This document shows, in pieces, positions 1-11,510 of a stretch of 64,000 bases of DNA. The stretch covers positions 6,927,116 through 6,991,115 of the forward strand of contig NC_051121.1 in assembly GCF_014839805.1 (NCBI RefSeq), read 5' to 3'. The notes under the pieces were generated by a model. It had not been told where the DNA came from. It saw only the letters and a program-made list of their open reading frames with translations, and did not search any database. Source of the DNA: Manduca sexta (lineage: Eukaryota; Arthropoda; Insecta; Lepidoptera; Sphingidae). The position numbers and the translations under genes are program-made. Each line of letters begins with the position of its first letter. The stretch's first letter is position 1.

Positions 1-130
1 ATATTTAAAAACAATATTCAAAATAATAAATTGATAGTGCTAGTCCGCTGGGATAGTTCTACATCCCACAGAAAAAAAACACTCTCATGTTATCATCAAT
101 GTTATGGATATTGCGTCTACTTTCCAGTGC

Positions 131-296
131 GATGAAAAGTCAAAGTCCGACCCGCTGGTCCGACGATATTCGTAGGATCGCCGGTGGACGCTGGATGAGG
201 AGAGCGGAGGACCGAACAGCGTGGCGCGCTTTAGGGGAGGCCTACATTCAGCAGTGGACAGCTGTAGGCTGATGATGATGATGATGAAAAGTCAAA
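131..296 (+). mobile_element. 5'-truncated RTE-like LINE 3' end with target-site duplication
   Basis: Only the last ~42 codons of a LINE ORF remain (about 144-272). They read TRWSDDIRRIAGGRWMRRAE and then a tail ending QQWTAVG-stop, followed by a (TGATGA)n tail. This W-rich C-terminus is typical of RTE-like endonuclease/reverse-transcriptase proteins of Lepidoptera. The 14-bp sequence GATGAAAAGTCAAA occurs at 131-144 and again at 283-296, so both ends of the insertion are visible. The fragment is dead: there is no reverse transcriptase domain. Confidence 0.8.
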
Positions 297-324
297 TAAT
301 TCTTAACTGGTAGGATATATTTTA

Positions 325-556
325 TATCCGCCCGGATAGCGACCACCGTACACAAGGTGTTAAAACCCGCCATCGTGGCCCACGTAAGTGTGTCGTGTTC
401 CGGGACCAGCCTCGATAAATTCGGTTCCAACAGGCCGCCATAATTGTGACGACTACCGAGGGGTAATCATCTCTCGTCAGTCGACATTCTGCTGGATCTT
501 GCTTAACTCACCATCAGGTGCAGTGGGTCACTTGGCCGTGCTCGTATAAAAAAAAT
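325..556 (+). repeat. Interspersed repeat family D, poly(A)-tailed
   Basis: The right half (about 412-556) matches the reverse complement of 41835-41995 in this window. Shared blocks include GCATAATTGTGTCGA-like and CACCATCAGGTGCAGTGGG sequences. It ends in an A-run at about 548-555. A-tailing and 5' variation suggest a retroposon, either a non-LTR 3' end or a SINE. A third fragment lies at 13531-13580. Confidence 0.6.
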
Positions 557-1549
557 CCGTTTTCCATACTTACAATAGCAATCTATCGATAGTTCCATAT
601 TAAGACGTAACAGTATTATCTTAATTTCAGATTAATGCTGTCAGCCTTAGCATCCATAGAAGATAAAAAATAGTGCCAAACGATAGTCTACATATTAACA
701 AGGAGGTTTCAACAACACGAGTATATTTTAAAAGCATATCAATCATCTATTTTAAATAATATAATCCAATAAACAAGATTCAGTACATTATAATCATCGT
801 CAAAGTATGTTTAAAACTTTACTCGGAATCAAATTGGCGTCTTGCCAGGTGTACGTTGGCAAAAAATCCAATGAACTCAAGTCTGTCCGTACTACGCGTG
901 TTAGATCTTTCTTTAGGACGTGTTTCGCCTTTATGAGTTGCAGATCAAGGATCAAGTTAGGTTAATTTAGCTTAGATCGCATAGCTTTTGTTCTGCAACT
1001 GGAATAAACAGTAGAGATAAAATGGCTTGAAATGAAGATTCGTAAGAAAAGTGATAAAGTAATTATCTGATGTAATACTATTAGTTAGTTTATATTGAGA
1101 AAGAACTATAATTAATATTCTGTATAACTTAATGAAAAACGTTTTAATTTTAAAATTTTATAGATTACAATTTATAAGTGAGTGGAGAGAACTGCAAACA
1201 ACGCAATACTTTATGTGCGCGTTACCAATATTTGGTATTTGAATGTCCATATTTCTTTAAAAAATAATGTGCTCAATACATATAAATATATAGATCATTT
1301 TATGTCAACTACTCTAGTTAATATCATGAGAAATAAAACAAAGTAAGTGGGCGACTTTTGTAATCAAAAAAGATATTTTAGTGCGTGGGTTCATATTTGT
1401 AATGACACTGCTTACTACTTGCCAACTCTGTAGCCAGATGTATATAATTAAATGCAAATTCCATGCAAGCTAAGTATAAGAAAACGATAGCCTATTAGGG
1501 AATGGAATCACGTGACACATACGTTTGAATTTTCCAGGTTATTTGGGTA
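557..1549. other. Intergenic, no gene seen
   Basis: AT-rich unique-looking DNA with no open frame of note and no repeat recognised from elsewhere in the window. Confidence 0.6.
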
Positions 1550-1745
1550 TTGTTTATCAATTATCGTTTGCTTTAACGGTAAAGGAAAACATCACGCGGA
1601 AACCTACATACCTGAGAATCATCTAGAAATAATTTTGAGGGTATTTGAAGTCTGCCAACTCACACTAAGGTAGGTAAATTAAGGTCTAAATCTTCTCAAT
1701 AGAGGAGACCTGTGCTCAGCAGTGTGCGTTATATAATATACTATT
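1550..1745 (+). repeat. SINE family A, old 5'-truncated copy
   Basis: This is a diverged match to the middle and tail of the family A SINE. It keeps the blocks ATCGTTTGCTTTAACGGTAA, AAGGAAAACATCACG and CTCAGCAGTG. The tRNA-like head with A and B boxes is missing. Confidence 0.65.
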
Positions 1746-2750
1746 ATCATATACCTGTTATATTATTACGCATTAAAGTAGACATTGTTTTTGATATAAA
1801 GTCCCACGCAAATAGGGCCAAATAAACAAAACATTTACACGTACTTGTATGAGTGTACGATACTTTATCTGTATTTTATTTACAAACTACATCAATAAAC
1901 TGTTTTACGAGGCAAGGAAACCGCTTGTGTTTAGGAAACTCTCGTGTTACTATACGTTTGCGTTTTACACGTTGTAATCCACTTTCCTGTTTATTTAATG
2001 AACATCAAAGGTAAAGGAAGTTAATATATTTTACGTTTGATAAAAAATGAGGATGCAAAATATTAAAAATATTTATGTTGTGTTGCATGGTTTTTTATAT
2101 TAAAATATGTTATAAAGCACCAGGTAACTAATTCCGTTGCAATTATTAAAAAAACGTCAACATCTTCTGTCGGTCTCTTGAATTCAATAGTTGCATTACT
2201 TATAAATATTTTAATATTGATTAAAAAAGAAGTGAGTACACATGAGTCCTTATTGCATTGATACCGGGTAAAATTTAGGTCACGGGTCTTGCCTATTGAT
2301 AACATTCCATGGCATTCCAAATTAATAGCATCCCATATTAATGTTATACAGATCTTCTATTCATCTCAAGTTATGCGATATTTCTTTTATTATTATATTA
2401 TAACATAAAAAGTTTGATCATAAATAAATCGCAGTAATAAAACAACCATTCACGACCTGAAACCAGCATAAACAACTTCGGGTGGACTGATTCAAACAAA
2501 ATCCATTATGTCATAGGAAACAATAAAAACTACCAAACAAGTTAAAAGACACATAAATCTGGCAAACTTTGGATACAATAATGATCTAGATTATGGATGT
2601 TAAGTAAGAACTTCATAAGTGGTGGAAGGAAAGCAAATGAGTAATATTTTTTGCACTTGGATGCTACCGTTACGCATAGATATCGTGAAAAAAAATGGTC
2701 AATGCTGATTTCGATGACTTTTTTTTGAATTATAGCTATTAATAGACTAT
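1746..2750. other. Intergenic, no gene seen
   Basis: AT-rich DNA; the 85-codon minus-strand frame at 2063-2320 has no recognisable motif and is taken as chance. Confidence 0.55.
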
Positions 2751-2992
2751 ATTATAGAGTTGCGAAACTCAAGTGGCAGTCGACAGGACACATAGCTCGT
2801 AGAACTGATGGCCGTTGGGGCGGAAAAGTTCTGGAGTGGCCCACCACGAGATGGACTGACGACCTGGTGAGGGTCGCCGGAGTCCGATGGATGAGAGCGG
2901 CCCAGAATCGGCCCCTATGGCGCTCAATGGGGGAGGCCTATGTTCAGCACTGGACGATTCCCGGCTGAAATGATGATGATGATTATAGAGTT
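2751..2992 (+). mobile_element. 5'-truncated RTE-like LINE 3' end with target-site duplication
   Basis: The frame at about 2764-2968 is open and encodes VAKLKWQSTGHIARRTDGRW, continuing WTDDLVRVAGVRWMRAAQ to VQHWTIPG-stop. It is the C-terminal end of an RTE-like LINE protein and is followed by a TGATGATGATGA tail. The 11-mer ATTATAGAGTT flanks it at 2751-2761 and 2982-2992, the expected target-site duplication. The first bases AGAGTT also occur at the start of the 13.3-kb copy, so the left boundary is ambiguous by a few bases. Confidence 0.82.
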
Positions 2993-3710
2993 TATTACGC
3001 ACTCCCACTCAGTAAGTACCTTTAAATAATTCAAAAACCAGCTTTTACATTTTAATACAAAAAATAATAAATACAGCAAAGTAATCAACCCTAATATACA
3101 TTTCATAGTGAATATGTTAATGTAAATAACAAAATAAAAACAAAATGGCTGCAACTAAAATATTTTTCCATTCCGCAGTCGTGACCTACATCTGAAGAAA
3201 ACTATCGGCAAGAATTAAAATTAACGTTATTTAACATGTTAAAATCTATTTGTGTGGATTAGGATTTCAAACTCATGTCATGTTAAGATGGAGGATTTAA
3301 AAGCATTCCTTTCGAACATTATTATCTGAGACAAAAACAAATTATACAGATTATTATTCATTAGTATTTTTAAAGGAAGTGATATAAATACATTAAAAAA
3401 CGCATGGTTTTCTCTTTTTTATATCAAAACTTACCAAGATGATTTTAACATATAATTTTGTCATAAAACATTGAGATTGCTTCGATTCTTGCGAGAACTC
3501 GTGAATCGTCTAACTAAAAGGCAAATGATTTACTCTTGAACCAAAGCCCAAGTCAACTCGCCCTTGCAGAGTTGCACAGCAGAATAAGCGTGAAAGTAAA
3601 CTAGGTTTTCCGTGGAATAATAAATATTATTTTTCTAATATATTGCACGTTAGAAGACAAACGTTACAAACTAGCACACAGCGAGTCACAACAGTACATT
3701 GTTATTAATA
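2993..3710. other. Intergenic, no gene seen
   Basis: AT-rich DNA without recognised genes or repeats. Confidence 0.55.
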
Positions 3711-4075
3711 TATTAGAAATATAATAATATAATAATAATATCAGCCCTGTATTATATACTTGCCCACTGCTGAGCACGGGCCTCCTCTACTACTGAGAGG
3801 GATTTAGGCCTTAGTCCACCACGCTGGCCTAGTGCGGATTGGTAGACTTCACACACCTTCGAAATTCCTATAGAGAACTTCTCAGATGTGCAGGTTTCCT
3901 CACGATATTTTCCTTCACCGTTAAAGCGAACGATAAATTCACAAAGAATACACACATGATTTTTTAGAAAAGTCAGAGGTGTGTGCCCTTGGTATTTGAA
4001 CCTGCGGACATTCGTCTCGGCAGTCCGTTCCACACCCAACTAGGCTATCGCCGCTTATATTCGAAATACAATAAT
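3711..4075 (-). repeat. SINE family A, full-length copy with target-site duplication
   Basis: This is a nearly complete tRNA-derived SINE read on the minus strand. The head at the right carries a polymerase III A-box-like GATAGCCTAGTTGGGTG. About 35 bp further in is a B-box-like GGTTCAAATACCAA. The body includes GAAGGAAAATATCGTGAGGA, and the tail is an AT-rich (ATT)n run. An 18-bp direct repeat with two mismatches flanks it at 3711-3728 and 4058-4075. The core is about 329 bp. Confidence 0.85.
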
Positions 4076-4567
4076 TCAAATAGATACTATTATGCTGTCA
4101 GTTCACATTATATTATAAAGAGTCTTTGTGTTTGCCTATGCAACCTCAACATTAAAACTTTGCTGTTAAAGGGGAAGTATGCCCTTCCAGTATCATGTGA
4201 TACACGATAAAAAATAAATAGGTAAACTTAGTTTATCTAACTAGTTCAAGGCTAACGGCCCTAACGCGTAGTAAAATGACGGCCACGTCGCGCCCTGAAG
4301 CGTCGCTAATTAATATAGGAGTGTCTCTCATTCATTAGTTCATTCATTACTGTGAAAGCGTGTTTGAATGCTTGGGGAAATGTCATTCATTCCTAGAATC
4401 TCGGCCAACCCTAAAAGTAATTCATTTGTGTGTAAATTTCTATAGAAAACCTACAGCGTAATAAAATGTAAATGAGAATTAGATTCAAATTGAATTGTTC
4501 AAATTTTGATGAGTATATTCATTTCAACGTATTTTAACATCAAAGAATTATTAATCCATAGATTTAT
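4076..4567. other. Intergenic, no gene seen
   Basis: No gene or repeat recognised; a short CATT-rich run sits at about 4329-4350. Confidence 0.5.
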
Positions 4568-4797
4568 ACACCCACTTATGCCTTTTATCCCCAAGGGTTA
4601 AGAAAAGGCGCAATTGGTGCAACCACTTATCATCGTGTGTATTTCGTTCCACAATGTAACAGAGGACGAGCCTATCAACATATCGGGCACGAATTCCAGA
4701 CTCAAGGCTGATACTGAAAAACCCAATATCACTTTGCCCAATCTGGGGATCGAAAGCGAAACCTCCGCTCTGCAGTCGTGCCACCGAGGCAGTCTTT
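4568..4797 (-). repeat. SINE family B copy
   Basis: On the minus strand the head reads ACTGCCTCGGTGGCACGACT. A degenerate B box follows, and then the family B body, with GAATTCGTGCCCGATATGTT and TTGGGGATAAAAGGCATAA-like blocks. Several other copies in the window share this structure. Confidence 0.75.
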
Positions 4798-5518
4798 AAT
4801 ACTTACAATCTTATCAAATCTCATGTTCGAGTATGAGCCAAGTTTTAGTAGCTTATCTACAAAATAGTAATAAAACAAATTACCAAATAGTTCTGACGAG
4901 TAAAAAATACATTATTTACGAGTAAGGTACATTGACTAGCTTTATAATCCTACAACAAACATTAATCATTTAAATCATCACAAAGTACTTTTTAATCACT
5001 TTACATTGAAAATAAATCTAAAGAAAATGTGTAGCTAGACGATGATCCTGATGCTATATTAAATGCAGTTTAAAAGCGACGATTTAAATCATTATACGAC
5101 GAATAGTCTTTGACGAGTAAAGAACAAAGATAAACATTGTGCTTCTCATAGACAAAAAAAGCTGATACTATTTATTTCAGTATTATTCTTAAGATATCAG
5201 TTAATAAATCCCGAATCTAACGTACAGAAATGTAAGACCGGCGCTCGACTGATTGTATCACTTTTGAAGGTGACTGTGGTGATGTTTAAAATTAAATTTT
5301 GACAAAAAAAATGATTTTTTTACTTATGCTTGCTTGCTTGGGACTTATTGACCGCGGTACAGCACCGATAATTCACTTGAAGTAGGTAACTGAATTTAGG
5401 GCTTGTTTCAGAATGTTCAAGTAAATATTATGAACGAACTAACGTGCTCCCAACTCAAATAGTTAGCTCTATAGAAGAATCTGAACAAGTAATTGTTGGA
5501 GTTGTTTAAATTAGCAGG
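4798..5518. other. Intergenic, no gene seen
   Basis: AT-rich DNA with no supported feature. Confidence 0.5.
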
Positions 5519-5825
5519 AGTACATACATACATAGTATCACGCCTCATAGGGGTAGGCAGAGACTATGGATTGCCACTTTTCACAATTCTAGCATACTTC
5601 TCGGACTTCCTCCACCTTTATAATTTTTTTCATGCATTCCAGCAGGTTACAGATACTTTTTACCTGTCCGACCTAAGAATATCAGATATCTGACATTCGA
5701 AGGTTCGGTGCGGTCGATCCCTACGAGCTCTTCCATCCACATTCGCCTTATAAACCCTCTTTGTCAGTCTCTTATCATCCATCCTCTCCAAATGCCCAAA
5801 CCACCTTAGCATAGTAGGAGTAGGA
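5519..5825 (-). mobile_element. LINE 3' fragment (C-terminal coding end, frameshifted)
   Basis: The minus-strand translation from about 5817 gives MLRWFGHLERMDDKRLTKRV, then a run ending FECQISDILRSDR-stop. A shifted frame continues towards KWQSIVSAYPYEA-stop. This LRWFGHLERM...SAYP arrangement is the familiar C-terminus of lepidopteran non-LTR reverse-transcriptase proteins. The element ends in a (TATG)n tail at about 5520-5535. It is a truncated, inactive remnant. Confidence 0.75.
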
Positions 5826-5939
5826 GGAATTATATTTGACGATTATCTTTTACTCAAATATCTATCTATAGGCTCATAGGATATAGATGTAACATTTTTT
5901 TTTCTTTCTTTAATATTTTTTTAATGACTATTGAACGTG

Positions 5940-6150
5940 AATTTCGCTTGCCTTAACGGTAAAGGAAAACATCGTGAGGAAACCTGCACACCTGAGAAGT
6001 TCTCTATAGGAATTTCGAAGGTGTGTGAAGTCTACCAATCCGCACAAGGCCAGCGTGGTAGAATATGGCCTAATCCCTCTCAGTAGTAGAGGAGGCCCGT
6101 GCCCAACAGTAGGACAGTATTTAATACAGGGCTAATATTATTATTATTGA
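5940..6150 (+). repeat. SINE family A, 5'-truncated copy
   Basis: It starts in the body (CGCTTGCCTTAACGGTAAAG), passes through GGCCAGCGTGGTAGAATATG, and ends in a TATTATTATTATT tail. The tRNA-like head is missing. Confidence 0.8.
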
Positions 6151-7178
6151 ACCTATTTTATTCCAATTGATATCAAGATTATTGCATGACGCCAATATCC
6201 GGTGCATTGTTAATCCAACGAGTATTTACGACTTCGTATCTATGGTCAGGTGACATTTGTTATAAATAAAGAAATTTCCAGATAATGGAATGAAAATAAA
6301 TGCGTGTTTATTACGTATTATAATGTAGATTTATAATGAATTCATCGATCGCTTTATTTATTCTTTTTGCATAGTATAAATAATTATAATTTATGATTCA
6401 ATAATGACAGAAAAAAAGTTAATTCGTTTATATATAAAAATACAACGCCATTAGATAAAAAATGTTATATTCGCCAAACTGCCTAACGTCTAGACTAAAG
6501 CAGTAAAATAGTAAAAAAAAAGAGTTTTGAACCCTGTTGACATGTGTCGCTAAACAGTGCGCCCTATGTTCATTGTCCTTTAAGATGAAACTCAGTTTAG
6601 CTCTAAATTGCGATATCAGTTGAGACGCTCTCATAGTTAAATTAGCATACCTGCTATTTAATAAATAGATTGAAATCTATTAAATACATCTTAAGTCATA
6701 GCATATGGCTGATTTCATAGATTAGTTTTGTACATTAAACTGCGCCGACGTACGACGGCCTCTAAAGTAACAGCTTAACCTTTGTTTATCTAATAACTCA
6801 ATACATAAAACGTCTACTTAAGCTTCTATTTAAAGTTGAGATTAGTTCATCAATATGGCCATCATACGTGTTACATTATTTGCGCGCTATTGGCTACGTT
6901 GCGCGTCAATGTTGCCCAAAGTTACGGTCGTTAAACTCCAAACGGAAGCAACGTCGGAAGTCGCCCGTCCATACTCCGATTTGCGACACAATGCATCGAT
7001 AATGACGTAACAATAGTTCCGGAAGACGTATGTGTATCCTGGCACCACAATAGCGAGTACTTGAGACTTATTCATACCAGTTTGGATCGTAGTTCTTGAA
7101 TGGGAAACAGGAATGCAGTTCAGACTATAGCGTCATATGTCTTAAACTAGGTTTTATAGTTATAACTAAGTCCAGTGA
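6151..7178. other. Intergenic; GC-richer patch near 6880-7080
   Basis: No gene is supported. The patch at 6880-7080 is richer in CpG than its surroundings and has a chance-like 62-codon minus-strand frame. It could be a regulatory element or an old exon; nothing decides this. Confidence 0.4.
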
Positions 7179-7473
7179 GTCCTGTATTTACTGTCCCACT
7201 GCTAGGTACGGGCCTCCTCTACGAAGAGGGATTAGGCCTTAGTCCACCATGCTGGCCTAGTGCGGATTTGTAGACTTCACACACTCAAAATTCTTATAGA
7301 GAACAAAGGCATACAGGTTTAATCACGATACGTTTTCCTTCACTGTTAAAACGAGCTATAATTCGCAAAGAATATACACATTTAGAAAAGTCAGAGATTT
7401 GTGCTATTGGGATTTGGATCTGCACACATTCGTCTTGGCAGGCCGTTCGACACCCTACTAAACTATCGCCGCT
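7179..7473 (-). repeat. SINE family A, near full-length diverged copy
   Basis: Read on the minus strand, it has the GGCGATAGTTTAGTAGGGTG head (A-box region), the GTGCAGATCCAAATCCCAA B-box region, and a tail ending in CCCACTGC/TACAGGAC blocks. It has small deletions relative to the 3711-4075 copy. Confidence 0.78.
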
Positions 7474-7633
7474 TTTCTCTTATCATACTACATTTTGCTT
7501 TATCTAAAAAGAGACTTTATGAAGGTAAGGCATGTTTATTGATATACAAAAATGTAATCGGATTTCAATGAGATTTGGCATAAAGAATGCAGATAGGCTA
7601 TGACCTTTATTTGATAGATGAATCACAATACAC

Positions 7634-7635
<2 letters not shown>

Positions 7636-7713
<78 letters not shown>
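7636..7713. repeat. (AT)n microsatellite
   Basis: About 78 bp of uninterrupted alternating A and T. Array length in an assembly may be unreliable because such runs slip in sequencing and replication. Confidence 0.97.
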
Positions 7714-7716
<3 letters not shown>

Positions 7717-10700
7717 TTTGGTTTGCCTAGGTAGGTACTTGATACTAAATATATATATTTTTTAATGTTCTTATCTCTCTATCTCAATCGAATATATCTT
7801 TAAAGCATAACCTGTTTTTAAAACTATACTATACATAAAAAAACTTGTACACGTTTATTGTTCCTTAAATATGCCAAAGTTATCACGATCAGTATAAACT
7901 ATTTTTAAACTTGTTTATATACAGAACAATTACGGCAGAGGACGTGCCAGGATATATTTTAGTAAAAAACCAGGCGCGTACTCAACAAGGTTACGAGGGG
8001 TCGTGGCCCCCATGACATTAATGTGTGTAGGTACTCATTTAGCATATAAATAAATGCAACATTGTTAATGTTATGTGTTTATTTGCCTAGCACATATTAA
8101 TTATACCTGTAACTGCGCATAATATTTGTTTATGTTTATTTGTTAATAAATTATCCTTTTACGTCTAAAATTAATTTATGTTAAATATTTTATGTTATGC
8201 TGATGTAGTTACTTAATAATTCGTTGCCTAAAGTATTAAAACAAAAAAAAAAATATTATAATTTATTTAAGTGTTATTCTAAAGGAAATAAAAATGTCGT
8301 TAAAATAATTCATGTGCATTTTTAGTGTATACATAATTTAATTAGAACTTCATGATATAATGTATTTAATTTATAGTTTTAATATTACGTACTTATTACA
8401 ATGCATTATCATTGCAAATTTGACGTGGTAATAACTATTTTAAAGATCTTTCTGAGAAATAATTTCCAAGTTTCAAAAGATCACGCGAGACCATAAAGTT
8501 AAAAATTAAAATCTAAATAATTTAAATAACTTCTAAGAACTTGTATTTTGTATCTATGTTACATAATATACACATATTATACTGAATATACGTCTGTATA
8601 TGTACGTTTTGTGTTTTTACATCATGTAACAAAAGTTCAAAATAAAATTTTGGATACAATAAAAGAAAACCAATAAATGCTGTGAGAAAATAATGTAAAA
8701 ATCGTCACATGGAAGGCTGGCTAATTATAACGAGGTAGTTTCTGCAAAGTCACTTCTGGTTATCGATCATATATTCATTTATTATTAAATATAAACAGTA
8801 TTTATAAACAATTATTCTAATAAAGTCTAGTAATTTTCTTTTTTATTATTGCATAGTTCTGTGGGAAGTCTCAAGTTTATTTATAGTCGATATTTATAAT
8901 AAAGTGCTGAATAATAATGAAAAATCACTTGTGCTAGCTTGATTTCAATGAAGCTAATAGTGCGTAAAGCTTCTTATATATGACCTAACGCTTAGTATCA
9001 TAGTGAGGAATCAAAAAACACTTATTTTTATTTTATTTTTTTTATTTAAAATAAGTATACAAACAAATAAAGTCACTGATTGCAATTTATCTTATTAAAG
9101 TAAATACTTACGATTTTCATTTTTTATCCTTTCCATGTGCTATAAGACGTTGCTTCTTGCCAAATTTTATAATTCTAGCTCAATGGCTAATACTCTAAAG
9201 GTTTTGATTCCCTTGTGAAATCGCAAAATATGTAACATAAACGCTCATATCTTTTGATAGCGTTGACTTAAAAGTTTATTTTTTTCACAGCTATAAGAGA
9301 TCGTAGACCTGTGTGTTTAATATAAATTTTAACTTATAATCTTTACACGTGCCTGAGAAAAGTCTTACAGACGGACAGATAGGCAACAAAGTGAACCTAT
9401 AAGGGTTTCTTTTTAGGTACAGAACTCTAAAAGGGATCTTGAGATGCTTATTGTAAAAAAAGCTATATACAATATCGACTAATACAGTGAAAATACACAT
9501 CACCCATTATTTGCATTACATGCAAAAAAGGTTAAAAAAAGAAATTTGTAAGTATGCAAATACATATCTATAATCCGGTCTCTAGTCATTATCTATATTA
9601 ATTTATTGAATACAATATTACCGAAACTCATAATTTAACATATTTAGATTTTTTTTTATTTTCCTAATGTAACAACAAAAATAATATTATATAGACCTTT
9701 ATCAAATAAATGTCAAGGTTGACCAGGAAACTTAATTTAAAAGAGGTTTAATAAAATTATTTCCAAAAGTAATCAACATAATATTCATCACAGGAGAATA
9801 TATGTATTTTTCAAGGGTACTCCGGTCATATATTGCCCCATACGAATGAATTTCCCGGAATAATATATTTTATTTATAGTATTACAAACGTAAAATATCA
9901 CATAGACCTAAAAGGTTGTGATTTATCTCCTGATTCTATCGAAAGATGTTAACGCCATTTATAAATATACGTTTAAACTGAAAGGTCTATTTAAATGGTA
10001 GAGCTTAAAGGGCTGCTTAAAAGGCCGCGCTGACGAAAATTTTGTCTCCTGTTAAACTATGTCGCCACGACGGGATGGCAAGTCCCGAAGAAAAAGAATC
10101 TAAAACATCAACTTACATTACATAATATGTTAAATGGTTTTTACAAGTCCGAAACACCGTATCCCTAACCTGAACCCTATTGCTTTCCCTTAAGATAAAA
10201 AATTAATCAAACTTTGCAATGTTTATATTTAATATCTCCTTGAATAATTTTACTTGGAGATTAAACACTGCTTCGTATTCTCAGAACGCAAACGAACTTA
10301 ATTGCTCAGTGTCATCAAATTAACATGCGTACCACTAACTTTTCCTACAGATGTAGCATTTACAAACGCTAGATAGTTTCTAATTAAGAATAAAGGTCAT
10401 TTGACCCCCCACATCCCTAATTACGCGCCAGTGCAGTTCCTATTGTCAACATTTCCTTATTGTACGTCTCGAAATGTGCCGAATATTTAGGCAGCGTCTT
10501 TGTATGATTAAGGGGACAAAGCGAGTATTTTAAGAACCATTGTTGTTTCCTCATGTCGTTATAAATATTTCATTAGCGTTCACTTCCTCTCGTATTAGCA
10601 CACGCATTGTATAGACGGAAAATTCGAGTATTTGTTTACTGCAATTGCGTTCAATTTTCGCTCGTGTTTGGTTCTCTGATATATTAAGAAAAAAAAATTA

Positions 10701-11204
10701 GGAAGGAGGAACTTTTCTTGATTTAATGTTCTTCAAAATAGTATGGGTAATCATAGCTAATGATCAGCATTATTATGCATATTTTTATTTCACAAATACG
10801 GCGTGATATGACGTTATTTTTCAGAACATATCATGAAATATTCCAACCAAATTTCTAATTATATCTAGAAATTTCCATCGTAATTAGAAAAACAAACAAA
10901 ATCAAAGACGGTCTAGGTTTATCCCTGGCGCGATGATTGATTTTATGGGACACATTTACCGCCCATAAAACTATATAGCACCAATAATATTGACATTTTA
11001 GAATGATTTCAAAGAGTTTCTTGTGAGAGCGCCAAGATCAGGATAATCTCGTTTTATGAGTTTACTCTTCGATGACATACTTACTCGACCCTGGCTTACA
11101 AACTGATAGTAAAACGGTATAATTTAGGAATAGATTACCAAAACAATGTATTATACATCGTAGCTTCTTCGTTTGGATGGAAATGATATATCAGTTGTGT
11201 TGGT
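7714..11204. other. Long AT-rich intergenic stretch
   Basis: About 3.5 kb with no open frame above about 70 codons that looks coding, no splice-consistent exon, and no repeat matching other copies in the window. It may hold regulatory DNA or very old repeats that cannot be recognised here. Confidence 0.5.
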
Positions 11205-11510
11205 TTACCGCCATTGCCGCCAAGCAGCAGTGTGTAGTCTCTGTTGTGTTCCAGTTGAAGGAAATTGTAGTCAATGTAACTACTGGACATAGTAAGAATT
11301 AACATCCCATGTCTCAGGATGGCGAGCGCAGTGGAATACCAAACAATACCTTGTATTTCATGTGTTGGATGGTGTTTCTACTGTTCATGGGCGGTCGTAT
11401 ATAAAATACTTTGTTATTCGAGGTGTTGGATGGCGGATCTAATGTTTATGGGCGGTCGTATCTCTTACCATTAGGTGAACGGCAAGCTCATCTCATCATA
11501 CAAAGAGATT
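11205..11510 (+). repeat. Interspersed repeat family C with internal duplication
   Basis: It shares long blocks with 25655-25850 and 32530-32770, such as GTAACTACTGGACATAGTAA, GGCGAGCGCAGTGGAATACC and ACGGCAAGCTCATCTCATCA. This copy repeats a segment of about 70 bp, so ATGGGCGGTCGTAT appears twice. It is probably a non-LTR 3' end or SINE common in Lepidoptera. Confidence 0.7.

Noticed and set aside
6887..7075. 62-codon minus-strand frame in a CpG-richer patch
   Set aside because: No motif, no splice sites and no promoter evidence; left as possible regulatory DNA.
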